From positions 310,001-374,000 of the forward strand of contig NZ_POYJ01000002.1 of assembly GCF_002895435.1 (NCBI RefSeq): a stretch of 64,000 nt of DNA. Direction: 5' to 3'. The notes under the pieces are model-generated. The model saw nothing but the letters and a program-made list of their open reading frames with translations, was not told the DNA's origin and ran no database searches. The first letter of the stretch is position 1, and every line of letters begins with the position of its first letter. Both the position numbers and the translations under genes were made by a program. Shown here piece after piece: positions 1 through 9,128 of the stretch. The DNA comes from Aquimarina sediminis (GTDB taxonomy: Bacteria; Bacteroidota; Bacteroidia; Flavobacteriales; Flavobacteriaceae).

Positions 1-64
1 CATAGTTGATATAATTTGACCCTATAAACCCTGCTCCTCCTGTTATTAATATATTTTTATTCAT
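1..64 (-). CDS. Sugar-nucleotide dehydratase/epimerase, N-terminal fragment (rfbB-like)
   Basis: Only the first 21 codons lie in the window; the gene continues beyond base 1. The ATG at 64 opens a peptide with the Rossmann signature GGAGFIGSN directly after a short strand (KNILIT). This is the NAD-binding start of extended short-chain dehydrogenases such as dTDP-glucose 4,6-dehydratase and UDP-sugar epimerases. The residues after the motif (GSNYINY) resemble RfbB more than GalE, but a fragment this short cannot settle the substrate. It lies 95 bp downstream of mannose-6-phosphate isomerase on the same strand, so a role in making nucleotide sugars for surface polysaccharide is plausible. Confidence 0.7.
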   Translation of the reverse strand, partial: MNKNILITGGAGFIGSNYINY

Positions 65-159
65 CTGTTTATTTTATTGTTTTAGAAGTCAGATGGAATC
101 GCATAATAATCATTTCAGTTGGTATTTAATACTTAAGTATGCTTATTTCATAATGTATC

Positions 160-1131
160 TTAGATATAAACTTCTAAAAGTTTCATATCTTGAGTGTCAC
201 TTATAATAGATAATTTTTTAATACTTGCCGGAATTAATATCGTCTCTCCATACGAGATTTTTTCGGAAAAGCCCTCAACACTGATTTCGCCATTTCCTTC
301 AACACACATTAAAATTTTGAACGAATCTAAGCTAGTATAATCTTTTTCAAACCTACCACTTATCTCAATAGCATTTGTGGTAAAATACTTTGAAGAAATC
401 ATTTTATTAGTAGTGTTTTTTTCTTTACCGTAATCTAACTTAAAAGATTTATCGGCTTTAAAATCTAGTGCATCCAACGCTAGATCAGTGTGCAACTCTC
501 TTCCAACACCATTGGCATCTTTTCGATCCCAATCATATACTCTATAAGTAATATCAGACGTTTGCTGGATCTCTGCAATTAGTGACCCTGCACCTATAGC
601 ATGTATTCTACCTGCTTTAATAAAATAACTGTCTCCTTTAGAAATATTTTCGAAGTTGAGCAATTCCGTTATTTTTCCTTCTTCCAAAAAAACTTCATAT
701 TCCTTTCTTGAAGTATCAGTTTTGAAACCAACAATCAGTTCTGCTTTTGGGTCAGCCTGAACTACATACCACATCTCTGTTTTTCCAAAAGAATTATGGC
801 GCTCTTTTGCTAATTCATCATTTGGATGCAGTTGAACAGATAAATCTTCTTTTGCATCAATAAATTTGATTAATAGTGGGAATTGATCCCCAAATTCCTC
901 ATACACCTTTTTGCCTAATAAACTTTCTTTATACTCAATAATCAAGTCATCAAGTTTTTTTCCAGAAAAGCTACCATTAGAAATTATCGAAATATCCTCA
1001 CCTACTGTAGAAATCTCCCAACTTTCACCAATATTTTCATCTAATACTGACTTATTGAGGATAGTTTTTAATTTATTCCCTCCCCAGATTTTCTCTTTTA
1101 GAATTGGACGAAATTTTAAAGGATATAACAT
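160..1131 (-). CDS. manA: Mannose-6-phosphate isomerase, class I (short form)
   Basis: Interconverts fructose-6-phosphate and mannose-6-phosphate, feeding GDP-mannose and surface glycans. The 323-residue protein opens with a PLKFRPILKEKIWGG segment typical of the family. The zinc site is visible: Q100 and H102 in SVQLHPND, E119 in KTEMWYV and H177 in GRIHAIGAG, followed by the IAEIQQTSDITYRVYDW strand that lines the active site. It is shorter than the ~390-residue enterobacterial enzyme but matches the compact class found in Bacteroidota and Firmicutes. It lies 77 bp downstream of the Wzz-like gene and upstream of the rfbB-like gene, so it is probably part of a polysaccharide operon. Confidence 0.9.
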   Translation of the reverse strand: MLYPLKFRPILKEKIWGGNKLKTILNKSVLDENIGESWEISTVGEDISIISNGSFSGKKLDDLIIEYKESLLGKKVYEEFGDQFPLLIKFIDAKEDLSVQLHPNDELAKERHNSFGKTEMWYVVQADPKAELIVGFKTDTSRKEYEVFLEEGKITELLNFENISKGDSYFIKAGRIHAIGAGSLIAEIQQTSDITYRVYDWDRKDANGVGRELHTDLALDALDFKADKSFKLDYGKEKNTTNKMISSKYFTTNAIEISGRFEKDYTSLDSFKILMCVEGNGEISVEGFSEKISYGETILIPASIKKLSIISDTQDMKLLEVYI

Positions 1132-1208
1132 ATTTTTTTCTTTATAATTCTTTTATAGGCTTTGACAATGAGTACTAAGAGTGAATTAAGATTTTCAAAA
1201 TAAGATGT

Positions 1209-2195
1209 TTAAACTTCTTCGTCTTTTACAAAGCTATTAATAGATTTTGATAAGTATTTTAAAAGGTAAAATAAAGTAACTACTCCAATCAGAAGTAAAG
1301 GAATAAAGGTAAGCATTCTGTTTAGCAGTTTCTTACGTTTTGAAATAACATCTCCATAATCGATAGTTGAGAAAATCTCTTTATCCAATGTCACTAATTT
1401 TTCTTCTTCACTAATCATTTCTATTAGTTCTTCTTTTCGTTTCAACAACAGAGGGATTGTTGGGTTTTGTGATTCTATTTCAAAAACATACTTACTATCT
1501 TTTTCTACTGGATTTTGGGTCAAATTAGACAAATACTCATTAATAAACTGTAATGATCTCTTGTTCTGACCTAAATTCACATTGGCTTGTTTCAACTCTA
1601 AATCTAATAACTCTTTAAAATAATTGTTAGATTTTATATGTTTTAAAATGCTCTCAGCAACCTTTTCATTATCGCTATTTAGACCATCAAATATTATGGT
1701 TAACTTATGTTGTTTATAAAAGTTTCTATATTTTTTTTCTTCCAATAGTTTTTCATCATAAACCTCTATAAAGGACCCTTTATCTTCATATTCCTTATGT
1801 AATTCGCTTAGAACATCTTCTGCCCTGATAATAGGTTCAAAAGAAATCTCTTTTATATTTTCTACCAAATCCACTTTCAGACCTAGTTTTTTAACAAATA
1901 CATCGTCTTTAAAATTATCTTCTAAATCTTCTATAAAGTTGTAAATGTATTCTGTAGAGTTATATTTAGGCTCAATTATAACTTCTTGAACATATTTGGT
2001 TCTTGCATCTTGACTTTGGTCTAAGAAAAAGCCAATACCCCCACCAATTACCAGTAAAATTAAGAATAAAATTGCCTTTTTCTTATAAAATAAAATTACA
2101 GAAATAATCAATTTTAGAAATTTTCTAAAACCATTTTTAATCATTCCAAAAATTTGAAATAAATCTATTTCATCATTGTAATTTTCATTACTCAT
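1209..2195 (-). CDS. Wzz-like polysaccharide chain-length determinant
   Basis: A 328-residue inner-membrane protein with the two-helix plan of Wzz/PCP proteins. It has a soluble N-terminus (residues 1-35), a hydrophobic stretch at about 36-62 containing ILFLILLVIGGGIGFF, a long periplasmic part rich in charged helices (about 65-290), and a second membrane helix (about 292-312) before a short cytoplasmic tail. Such proteins set the length of O-antigen or capsule chains made by Wzy-type polymerases. Only 4 bp separate it from the DUF6909-like stop codon upstream, so the two are almost certainly co-transcribed. No kinase domain is fused, unlike capsule Wzc. The family is clear from architecture; the polysaccharide it regulates is unknown. 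Confidence 0.75.
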   Translation of the reverse strand: MSNENYNDEIDLFQIFGMIKNGFRKFLKLIISVILFYKKKAILFLILLVIGGGIGFFLDQSQDARTKYVQEVIIEPKYNSTEYIYNFIEDLEDNFKDDVFVKKLGLKVDLVENIKEISFEPIIRAEDVLSELHKEYEDKGSFIEVYDEKLLEEKKYRNFYKQHKLTIIFDGLNSDNEKVAESILKHIKSNNYFKELLDLELKQANVNLGQNKRSLQFINEYLSNLTQNPVEKDSKYVFEIESQNPTIPLLLKRKEELIEMISEEEKLVTLDKEIFSTIDYGDVISKRKKLLNRMLTFIPLLLIGVVTLFYLLKYLSKSINSFVKDEEV

Positions 2196-2199
2196 AATA

Positions 2200-3894
2200 C
2201 TATCTTTCTTTAAATATTTGTTCTATTATTTTCTCTGTTATCAAGTACGTTGGTTTCACCCCTGTAGTTCCCAATCCTCCAGATGCAAGAGTACTTCCTG
2301 TTTCTAATGGGTTATCAGAAGCATAATACGCATATCTTACTTTAACGTTCCAGCTTATACTTCTTCTAAGTTTTGAGGCGGATTGTATTGCTTTTTGATA
2401 ATGCGCCCCTTCCATTTCTAATCCGATTACATTCCATGTAGAATCATGAAAAAACTTTAGAATATCTCTGTTTTGCAAAGATGTTCCTAAAACAGTAATC
2501 ATAGCTCCATCATAGATATCGATACCATGCCCTTCTAATTCTTCCTTTTTAAGCTCGTTTTTAAACGGATAATTATCGGCTGTACCTTCAAAAACATGGG
2601 CAGAAGGTATCATAATGTCTCCTTTTCCTCCTTCAAGAATACCAGCTTTACCCATAATAGATATTGATTTGACATCAATAAGGGTTTTTTCTCCCTTGAG
2701 AGTAACATAGGGTTTTAACAATTCATCCATCGTTTCATACGCTTGTTCTCCAAAGGCATAATCCATTACGATAATTACTGGCTTATCTTTATCTTCGAGA
2801 TCAGAGATTAGATTTTTATACTCCCCTTGGTTGTATTGTACTGTATCAAATATCTGAACATTTATATTTGCTCCACTCTGATCTTCGATATAGGTCATTC
2901 CTTGTTGTAATGCTACTTTTTTAACCTTGGATCTTAATCGATCATTATTGTTATCACTTAGTGATTCATAAACATCAAAAGGATCTTTATTTTTTAGTTC
3001 TGCTTTTAAAGCAACGGGTACATATAGTGCATTCATAACGCTATGCATATTGGCACTAATAATATGAATCGGGCGATCAAGTAAATCTAATCGTTCTAGT
3101 TTATTTTTAATTGTATTAGCCCAAATCTCACCATGAATATGATGCCCCAATCTTTCTCTTAATACCGGACTAAAAGTTACAATTCGCTTGTTATCTTCTA
3201 CAGACTCTTCTATAGCCAGTTTACCAAGCCAATATATAATATCTAAAAATCGTTCTTTATTTTCTGGACACGAGAAGCTACTATAAACAGAAGTTACTTC
3301 TTCAAAAGTTCGCCCTAGAATATTAGCAGTATGTGTCAAAGCAATTTCTCTTTCGGCTTTGGTTAGGTCTTTTTTAGAAAGCACTGCTTTCTCCAGTTTC
3401 TGCCAATCTCTATTCACATTCCCTTGCTCATTAATCAATACCCTGTTCATAATCTTATGTGATTCTATAAACAAAAACGTAAGATGGGTTAGAACATCAT
3501 AAATTTCAGAACGACCACGGGTAACTTCTATATTCATCTGTTCTTCGTCAATACGATAACAGTTTCTACGTCTCTTTGGAGGAACTATAACTTTAAAATG
3601 AGAGTTTTTATACCCTTCGTCACTAGTAAGATTAATATATCGACATTCTTCTATACCATATGGCAATCGATCTACTACATAAAGAAGCCCATTAAGTTCA
3701 ACTTTTTCTTCTGCTACAGAGCCATAAATTTCTGGGCGAAGAGTTAACAACGCTTCTCTAAGGGTATCTCCAGAAACTCCCATGGGTTTATAAAAACCTC
3801 TATTGAAAAGATGACGCATAGTAATATACATACGTTCTATTGCGCTCGAACTTTCCTGAGCCCTCGTTCTTCCTTGTAATATTAGATTTGCCAT
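2200..3894 (-). CDS. DUF6909-like protein with a nucleoside-phosphorylase-like C-terminal part
   Basis: A 564-residue cytosolic protein without signal peptide or membrane helix. The N-terminal ~330 residues are helical and resemble the flavobacterial DUF6909 family (recalled, not searched). The C-terminal ~200 residues have features of the purine nucleoside phosphorylase/AMP nucleosidase fold: a hydrophobic strand (PVIIVMDYAFG), glycine-rich turns (MGKAGILEGGKGDI), and NVIGLEMEGAHY near residue 490, which recalls the MExxA motif that contacts the ribose in that fold. The closing YYASDNPLETGS segment also fits. Catalysis is inferred, not known. It starts 23 bp after the GH3-like gene and ends 4 bp before the Wzz-like gene. 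Confidence 0.55.
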   Translation of the reverse strand: MANLILQGRTRAQESSSAIERMYITMRHLFNRGFYKPMGVSGDTLREALLTLRPEIYGSVAEEKVELNGLLYVVDRLPYGIEECRYINLTSDEGYKNSHFKVIVPPKRRRNCYRIDEEQMNIEVTRGRSEIYDVLTHLTFLFIESHKIMNRVLINEQGNVNRDWQKLEKAVLSKKDLTKAEREIALTHTANILGRTFEEVTSVYSSFSCPENKERFLDIIYWLGKLAIEESVEDNKRIVTFSPVLRERLGHHIHGEIWANTIKNKLERLDLLDRPIHIISANMHSVMNALYVPVALKAELKNKDPFDVYESLSDNNNDRLRSKVKKVALQQGMTYIEDQSGANINVQIFDTVQYNQGEYKNLISDLEDKDKPVIIVMDYAFGEQAYETMDELLKPYVTLKGEKTLIDVKSISIMGKAGILEGGKGDIMIPSAHVFEGTADNYPFKNELKKEELEGHGIDIYDGAMITVLGTSLQNRDILKFFHDSTWNVIGLEMEGAHYQKAIQSASKLRRSISWNVKVRYAYYASDNPLETGSTLASGGLGTTGVKPTYLITEKIIEQIFKER

Positions 3895-3917
3895 AAATTT
3901 TTCCTAGCAAATATAAT

Positions 3918-5417
3918 CTATTTGTATATCATAGTGGTGAGTGCATCTGCAATATTTCTATCATTAGATAACCTAGGAAGCTTGTTTTGCCCTCCAAGTT
4001 TACCCACAGATTTCATGTAGTCTTTAAATCCTCCTTTAGGAATGATAGTAATTTTTAAAGTCTTCAAGATCTTTCCTTTAATTAAATCATCATAGTAAGA
4101 ATTTTGCTTTCGCAGGGATTTCTCAATCTCCTGTACTAATGTTTCTATCTCTTCTGGAGATTCTTTAAACTCTATAAACCACTCATGATATGGTAATTCT
4201 GAAGGTTCGGGGTTAACTTGAGGTGCTACCGTAAAATCATTGATTAAAGCTCCTGTTGCTTCTGCCCCATCTTTAAGTGCCTGATCTACTTCTTTTCCGA
4301 TTACATGCTCTCCGAAAGCCGAAATAAAATGTTTTATTCTACCCGAAACAATTACCCTATAGGGGGAAACGCTAGTAAACATTACTGTATCACCAATATT
4401 ATATGCCCATAATCCTGCATTAGTAGAAATAAGCATTACATAATTAACTCCCACTTCTACTTGACCAATAGTTAATCTCTTTGAGTCTTTTTCAAAAAAT
4501 TCATCGGCTTTAACAAATTCATAAAACATCCCAGAATCTAGTTGTAACAGCATCCCTTTCTCATTCTGGCTATCCTGAAACGCAAAAAAACCTTCAGAAG
4601 CTGGGTACAATTCTATACTATCAACTTTTCTTCCTATTAGCTTCTCAAAAGTATTTTTATAGGGTTCAAAATTAACACCGCCATATATAAATAACTCAAA
4701 TCCTTTAAAAAGTTCTCCTATTGTTTTTTGTGATCGCTGCTGCAATTTTTCAAAATACATCTGAACCCATGGTGGAATACCACTAATCACACTCATATTT
4801 TGATTTATTGTTTCCTCGACAATTGCATCAACTTTTTCTTCCCAATCTTCAATACAATTCGTTTCCCAACTAGGCATTCTATTCTTTTGAAGATACTTAG
4901 GAACATAATGTGCTACTATACCAGAAAGCCTACCTAGCATTATTCCGTTTTTCTCATTCATTTCTGGGCTTCCTTGAAGAAATATCATTTTACCATCAAC
5001 AAAATTGGATTTTCCTGTTTCTTCAATATAGCACAAAATAGCATTACGAGCTGCTCTAATATGGGTAGGCATAGACTCCTTGGTTAAAGGAATATATTTT
5101 GCTCCACTCGTAGTTCCTGATGTCTTTGCAAAATATAATGGTTTTCCTGGCCAAAGGATATCTTTCTCCCCATCTACTACTCGATTTACATATGGTTTTA
5201 GCTCTTCATAATCTCTGATAGGGACCTTTTTTGTGAAATCTGAATGGGTTTTAATACTATTAAAACCATGATCAATCCCAAAGGAGGTGTTTTTTGCTGT
5301 TTCTATAAGGGTAGCAAAAACCTGTTCCTGAGTTTTTACCGGATCAGATGCCCATTTATTAATTTTTTTTCGAATACGCTTGGCAAAGACTTTAGCTCCT
5401 AGTGCTTTTAAAGACAT
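3918..5417 (-). CDS. GH3 auxin-responsive-promoter family protein (acyl-adenylating enzyme)
   Basis: A 499-residue member of the GH3 branch of the ANL (acyl/aryl-AMP ligase) superfamily. In plants GH3 enzymes adenylate jasmonate or auxin and couple them to amino acids; bacterial substrates are unknown. The phosphate loop TSGTTSGAKYIPLT lies near residue 100, the second adenylate-binding segment ELYPASEGFFAFQD near 275, and the YNIGDTV motif near 340. The C-terminal lid runs to the end, so the protein looks complete. It sits 6 bp after the M23 peptidase gene and 23 bp before the DUF6909-like gene in a tight operon. An envelope-linked acyl-amino-acid or lipid conjugation role is a guess from context. 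Confidence 0.85.
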   Translation of the reverse strand: MSLKALGAKVFAKRIRKKINKWASDPVKTQEQVFATLIETAKNTSFGIDHGFNSIKTHSDFTKKVPIRDYEELKPYVNRVVDGEKDILWPGKPLYFAKTSGTTSGAKYIPLTKESMPTHIRAARNAILCYIEETGKSNFVDGKMIFLQGSPEMNEKNGIMLGRLSGIVAHYVPKYLQKNRMPSWETNCIEDWEEKVDAIVEETINQNMSVISGIPPWVQMYFEKLQQRSQKTIGELFKGFELFIYGGVNFEPYKNTFEKLIGRKVDSIELYPASEGFFAFQDSQNEKGMLLQLDSGMFYEFVKADEFFEKDSKRLTIGQVEVGVNYVMLISTNAGLWAYNIGDTVMFTSVSPYRVIVSGRIKHFISAFGEHVIGKEVDQALKDGAEATGALINDFTVAPQVNPEPSELPYHEWFIEFKESPEEIETLVQEIEKSLRKQNSYYDDLIKGKILKTLKITIIPKGGFKDYMKSVGKLGGQNKLPRLSNDRNIADALTTMIYK

Positions 5418-5423
5418 AAATAA

Positions 5424-6296
5424 TTATTGTTCAAAATCTATAAAGTTTGATGGATCCGTTGGGTATCCATCTCTCCATAATTCAAAATGTAAGTGAGGTC
5501 CTGTTGACAATTCTCCAGTAGAACCAGCTGTCGCAATCACTTCTCCTGCTCTAACCTGCTCACCTTGCTGTTTGGTCAGAGAGGCATTGTGTTTATAAAC
5601 TGTGAGTAAGTTATTATTATGCTTGAGTATGATAACATGACCTGTTTCTGCAGTCCATTCAGAAAAAATTACGGTACCTGAAGATGCAGCTTTAACAGGA
5701 GTATCCTTAGGAACAGCTACATCAATACCATAATGTTTTTCATTTATATTGTATCTAGAGGTAATATTACCTTTTACCGGAGGAAATAATGAAAAATCAG
5801 AATTAGATTTTTCGCTTTCAAATAAACTGTATTTATCTTCTTTGGACACTTCCTCTCTAAGCTGAATATCCTGTTCTGAAGGCTTTAGATCAACTTCTTC
5901 AGGGTTTAATTTTTGAGATTGTATAGCAGAGTCAATATCAAATTCTACTGTTTTTACATCACCAGTAAGCACTTTTTTTATTGACTTATAATATTCTTTA
6001 TTTACTTTAATTACAGATGCCAAAGAATCCGTTGTAGTAGCTAATCTGGTAGCTCTTAGATTTAATGAGGTAGAAGAATATCCAGGGATATATTCTCTTA
6101 ATGGGGTGAATGCGATCAAAAATGTTGTACCTGCTATCAGAACTATTGAGGTAATAGTTAGCATAACAAAGACATTTAATCTGTTTAATTTAAACGATAT
6201 CCTCTCTTCAAAAGTATCTTCATTAAGGATTACCAAGCGATACTTATAAAGTAGCTTTCTGGCAATCTTCTTTTGTTCTTTATTCTTTTTTGTCAT
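5424..6296 (-). CDS. M23 (LytM-type) peptidoglycan endopeptidase, membrane anchored
   Basis: A 290-residue single-pass protein: basic N-terminus, membrane helix at about 41-62, a periplasmic linker with coiled-coil character to about residue 165, then the M23 domain. The zinc-binding HxxxD (H188-D192 in HYGIDVAV) and the HLHFE motif (H268 and H270) are both present, so it should be an active endopeptidase cutting peptide crosslinks in peptidoglycan. It is the first gene of the minus-strand operon, with a TAnnTTTG-type promoter box about 50 bp upstream. The 6-bp gap to the GH3-like gene implies translational coupling. Confidence 0.88.
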   Translation of the reverse strand: MTKKNKEQKKIARKLLYKYRLVILNEDTFEERISFKLNRLNVFVMLTITSIVLIAGTTFLIAFTPLREYIPGYSSTSLNLRATRLATTTDSLASVIKVNKEYYKSIKKVLTGDVKTVEFDIDSAIQSQKLNPEEVDLKPSEQDIQLREEVSKEDKYSLFESEKSNSDFSLFPPVKGNITSRYNINEKHYGIDVAVPKDTPVKAASSGTVIFSEWTAETGHVIILKHNNNLLTVYKHNASLTKQQGEQVRAGEVIATAGSTGELSTGPHLHFELWRDGYPTDPSNFIDFEQ

Positions 6297-6345
6297 TAAA
6301 TAGGTATTCTATAAAAGAATGTTATCAAATCGGTATCATTAATCG

Positions 6346-6353
6346 CAAATATA
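6346..6353 (-). promoter_or_regulatory. Predicted -7 promoter box of the M23 operon
   Basis: Read on the minus strand this is TATATTTG, an exact match to the Bacteroidota -7 consensus TAnnTTTG. It lies 50 bp upstream of the M23 start codon and would give a leader of about 40 nt. A clear TTTG -33 element is not obvious; GTTG lies roughly 23 bp further upstream. Confidence 0.45.
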
Positions 6354-6571
6354 CATAATCTACCAATATCTAAACACAACGTTTATTCATGCTTAATCGT
6401 CTGTTTAGTTTGCTAAAATTGATATAAAAAGTGTTTTTTAATATCAAAAATATATATTTTGAAAGTTTGTTTTACTCTTTTGGAGGATATCTTGAGTCTT
6501 AAATGATTAAAATATAGTCTTACTATATCGTTAAAGATGGTATTAATTGTGTAGGTTTAATCATTTCTTGC

Positions 6572-6579
6572 TAACTTTG
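6572..6579 (+). promoter_or_regulatory. Predicted -7 promoter box of tatA
   Basis: TAACTTTG matches TAnnTTTG and lies 20 bp upstream of the tatA start. The -33 position is weak (TTGT near 6547). With the minus-strand box at 6346-6353 it makes the 302-bp gap between the M23 and tatA genes a divergent promoter region; nothing else is apparent there. Confidence 0.45.
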
Positions 6580-6598
6580 TATTCTAATTATTAAGATC

Positions 6599-6787
6599 AT
6601 GATGTTATCCAGTATTTTTTTAGGAATGATAGGCCCATGGCAAATCGCCTTAATTGTGGCAATTGTATTACTTTTATTTGGAGGAAAGAAAATTCCTGAA
6701 TTAATGAGAGGTCTAGGTAGCGGTATAAAAGAATTTAAGGATGCTTCAAAAGAAGAAGAAGATCCTAAGATTGATGAGAAAAAATAG
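6599..6787 (+). CDS. tatA: Sec-independent translocase subunit TatA/E
   Basis: A 62-residue protein with one N-terminal membrane helix (residues 8-26) containing [18 protein letters not shown], the hinge [11 protein letters not shown], an amphipathic helix ([10 protein letters not shown]) and an acidic-lysine tail. This is the complete plan of TatA/TatE, which oligomerises to form the pore for folded twin-arginine substrates. Two consecutive ATG codons (6599 and 6602) could start it; either leaves the helix intact. TatC is not in the window. It is monocistronic, with its own promoter box and a hairpin terminator 22 bp after the stop codon. Confidence 0.92.
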   Translation: MMLSSIFLGMIGPWQIALIVAIVLLLFGGKKIPELMRGLGSGIKEFKDASKEEEDPKIDEKK

Positions 6788-6808
6788 TTTTCTAAAACAT
6801 TTATATAT

Positions 6809-6839
6809 AAAGCCCGACTATAACTAGTTGGGCTTTTTG
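6809..6839 (+). terminator. Rho-independent terminator of tatA
   Basis: A 12-bp stem (AAAGCCCGACTA paired with TAGTTGGGCTTT, one G-T wobble) closes a 4-nt loop and is followed by a T run. It separates tatA from the convergent tex gene and may also stop tex transcripts. Confidence 0.8.
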
Positions 6840-6871
6840 TTTCTATTTTCTATTGGACTGGTATAAGGATA

Positions 6872-8998
6872 TTAATCTACAAGTGACAACTGAATCCTTT
6901 TTCTACTCATGTCTACTTCTAATACAGTAACCATAAGATGTTGATGTAATTGTACCACAGCATTTACATCACTAATAAATTCGTTGGCTAGCTTAGAAAT
7001 ATGAATTAAGCCACTCTCTTTAATTCCTATATCAACAAAACACCCAAAATTTGTAATATTATTTACAATCCCAGGCAATTTCATACCTGCTTTTATATCT
7101 GCTATGGTTTTTACATTAGGATCGAACTCAAAAACCATTACCTTTTTTCTAGGGTCAACACCTGGTTTTTCGAGTTCTTTTACAATATCTGTCAATGTAG
7201 GGAGTCCTACTTCATCGGTGATGTAGTTTTGTAGTTTAATTTTTGTTATCGCCTCTCGGTTACCTATTAGTTCACTAATGGGAACACCCGCATCCTTAGC
7301 CATTTTTGAAACTAACTTATACCTTTCTGGGTGTACAGCAGAATTATCAAGTGGGTTTTTAGGGCTCGTAATTCTTAAAAAAGCTGCTGCTTGTTCGTAG
7401 GCTTTCCCCCCAAGTCTTGGTACTTTTTTGAGTTGTTCTCTAGATTCTAGCGCTCCATTTTCTGATCTGTAAGCTACAATGTTTTCTGCTAGTTTTTCTC
7501 CAATTCCTGAAACATAACTTAATAACGGAACACTAGCAGTATTTACATTGATCCCCACGCTATTCACACAACTCATCACTACGGTATCTAACTCATTTTT
7601 GAGTTTAGTTTGGTCTACATCATGCTGATATTGCCCAACTCCAATAGCTTTTGGATCGATTTTTACGAGTTCTGCCAGAGGATCTGCTAATCTTCTTCCA
7701 ATAGATACTGCTCCTCGTACAGTTACATCATATGTCGGAAATTCTGCTCTTGCTATTTTGGAAGCTGAATACACAGAAGCTCCACTCTCATTTACCATGA
7801 ATACTTGTATGGTTTGATCAAATGGTATTTTCTTAACAAAAGCTTCTGTTTCTCGTGCTGCAGTTCCATTTCCTATTGCAATAGCTTCAATCTTATATGC
7901 ATTGACAAGAGATTTTATTTTTTTGATCGCATTGGTAGTTTCACGTTGAGGAGGATGAGGATAAATATTCTCATTGTGCAGCAAATCTCCTTGTTTATCA
8001 AGGCATACCAATTTACACCCTGATTTAAAACCAGGATCCAAAGCCAAAATATTCTTTTGTCCTAATGGAGAAGCCAGTAGTAATTGTTTTAGGTTTTGGG
8101 CAAATACATTTATAGCCTTATCATCTGCTTTTTCTTTAGATTGCTTGAGTACTTCGGTAGAAATTGCAGGTGTTAACAATCGTTTATAAGCATCTGATAT
8201 CGCCAAAAACATGTGATCAGTACATGCTTCTACATTTGTTTTGATCATTACATCATCTATAATATCTAATGCATCATTTTCTGGTACTGCAATTTTTACT
8301 CTTACGATTTTTTCATTTTCTGCCCTCAAAATAGCCAATAATCTATGTGACGGACATTTGTGAAGTGGTTCTTCCCAATCAAAATATTGTTGATATTTCT
8401 GAGCCTCTTCTTCTTCTTTTTTGGTTTTAATAACTGTAGACGCGATTGTGGCTTTACGCTGGTAGAGCCTTCTTAGCCTATTTCTAATTTTTTCATCCTC
8501 ATTAATCCATTCTGCAATGATGTCTCTTGCTCCCTGCAAAGCCAATTCCTCGGTGGTAACGGTATCATTTAGGTATTGAGAAGCGACAAAAAGAATCTCT
8601 TCTTCTCGTTGTTGCATAATAATATTAGCCAGAGGTTCTAATCCTTGTTCTTTGGCAACTGTAGCTTTGGTTTTTCTTTTTTTCTTATACGGTAAATACA
8701 AATCTTCAACCTGGGTAAGCGTATCTGCAGACAAAATTCTTTTTTCTAACTCTTGAGTTAGTGCTTCTTGTTCTTTGATCGAAGCCAACACGCTTTCCTT
8801 TCTCTTTTGCAATACTTCAAAAGCAGTTTTATGCTTTACTATTTCGCCAATTGCAACCTCATCAAGATCACCTGTCATCTCTTTACGATATCTCGATATA
8901 AAAGGGATAGTAGCACCTTCATCTAACAATGAAATGGTTTTAGCAATTTGTTTTTCTGAAACAGGAACTTGCTTCGCTATAAAAGAAACGATACTCAT
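6872..8998 (-). CDS. tex: Tex-family RNA-binding transcription accessory protein
   Basis: A 708-residue protein from the ATG at 8998; a TTG at 9007 in the same frame would add three residues, but the MSIVSFIAKQV start fits the family. Domain order is classical Tex: N-terminal helical region, YqgF-like RNase H fold beginning NILALDPGFKSG near residue 320, a helix-hairpin-helix pair (SYVSGIGEKLAENIVAYR then VPRLGGKAYEQA, ~490-540), and a C-terminal S1 RNA-binding domain (~635-705) with NFGCFVDIGIKESGLIHIS. Tex proteins bind nucleic acid and associate with transcribing RNA polymerase; their precise role is still unclear. It lies 130 bp downstream of the DUF4837 gene. Confidence 0.93.
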   Translation of the reverse strand: MSIVSFIAKQVPVSEKQIAKTISLLDEGATIPFISRYRKEMTGDLDEVAIGEIVKHKTAFEVLQKRKESVLASIKEQEALTQELEKRILSADTLTQVEDLYLPYKKKRKTKATVAKEQGLEPLANIIMQQREEEILFVASQYLNDTVTTEELALQGARDIIAEWINEDEKIRNRLRRLYQRKATIASTVIKTKKEEEEAQKYQQYFDWEEPLHKCPSHRLLAILRAENEKIVRVKIAVPENDALDIIDDVMIKTNVEACTDHMFLAISDAYKRLLTPAISTEVLKQSKEKADDKAINVFAQNLKQLLLASPLGQKNILALDPGFKSGCKLVCLDKQGDLLHNENIYPHPPQRETTNAIKKIKSLVNAYKIEAIAIGNGTAARETEAFVKKIPFDQTIQVFMVNESGASVYSASKIARAEFPTYDVTVRGAVSIGRRLADPLAELVKIDPKAIGVGQYQHDVDQTKLKNELDTVVMSCVNSVGINVNTASVPLLSYVSGIGEKLAENIVAYRSENGALESREQLKKVPRLGGKAYEQAAAFLRITSPKNPLDNSAVHPERYKLVSKMAKDAGVPISELIGNREAITKIKLQNYITDEVGLPTLTDIVKELEKPGVDPRKKVMVFEFDPNVKTIADIKAGMKLPGIVNNITNFGCFVDIGIKESGLIHISKLANEFISDVNAVVQLHQHLMVTVLEVDMSRKRIQLSLVD

Positions 8999-9128
8999 AA
9001 AAATCAATTTTTAGAATCGATAAATATAATGCCAAATAGAAGACATTATTTTATGAGAAAGAGAAAGTTTTCTACAATTTTTAAAAAAGTATAACTTTTA
9101 CCTTAAAATGAATTACCACAAAAAGGCA

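Noticed and set aside
8999-9007. Upstream TTG start for tex adding M-I-F.
   Set aside because: The ATG at 8998 begins the conserved MSIVSFIAKQV start; the TTG adds unconserved residues.
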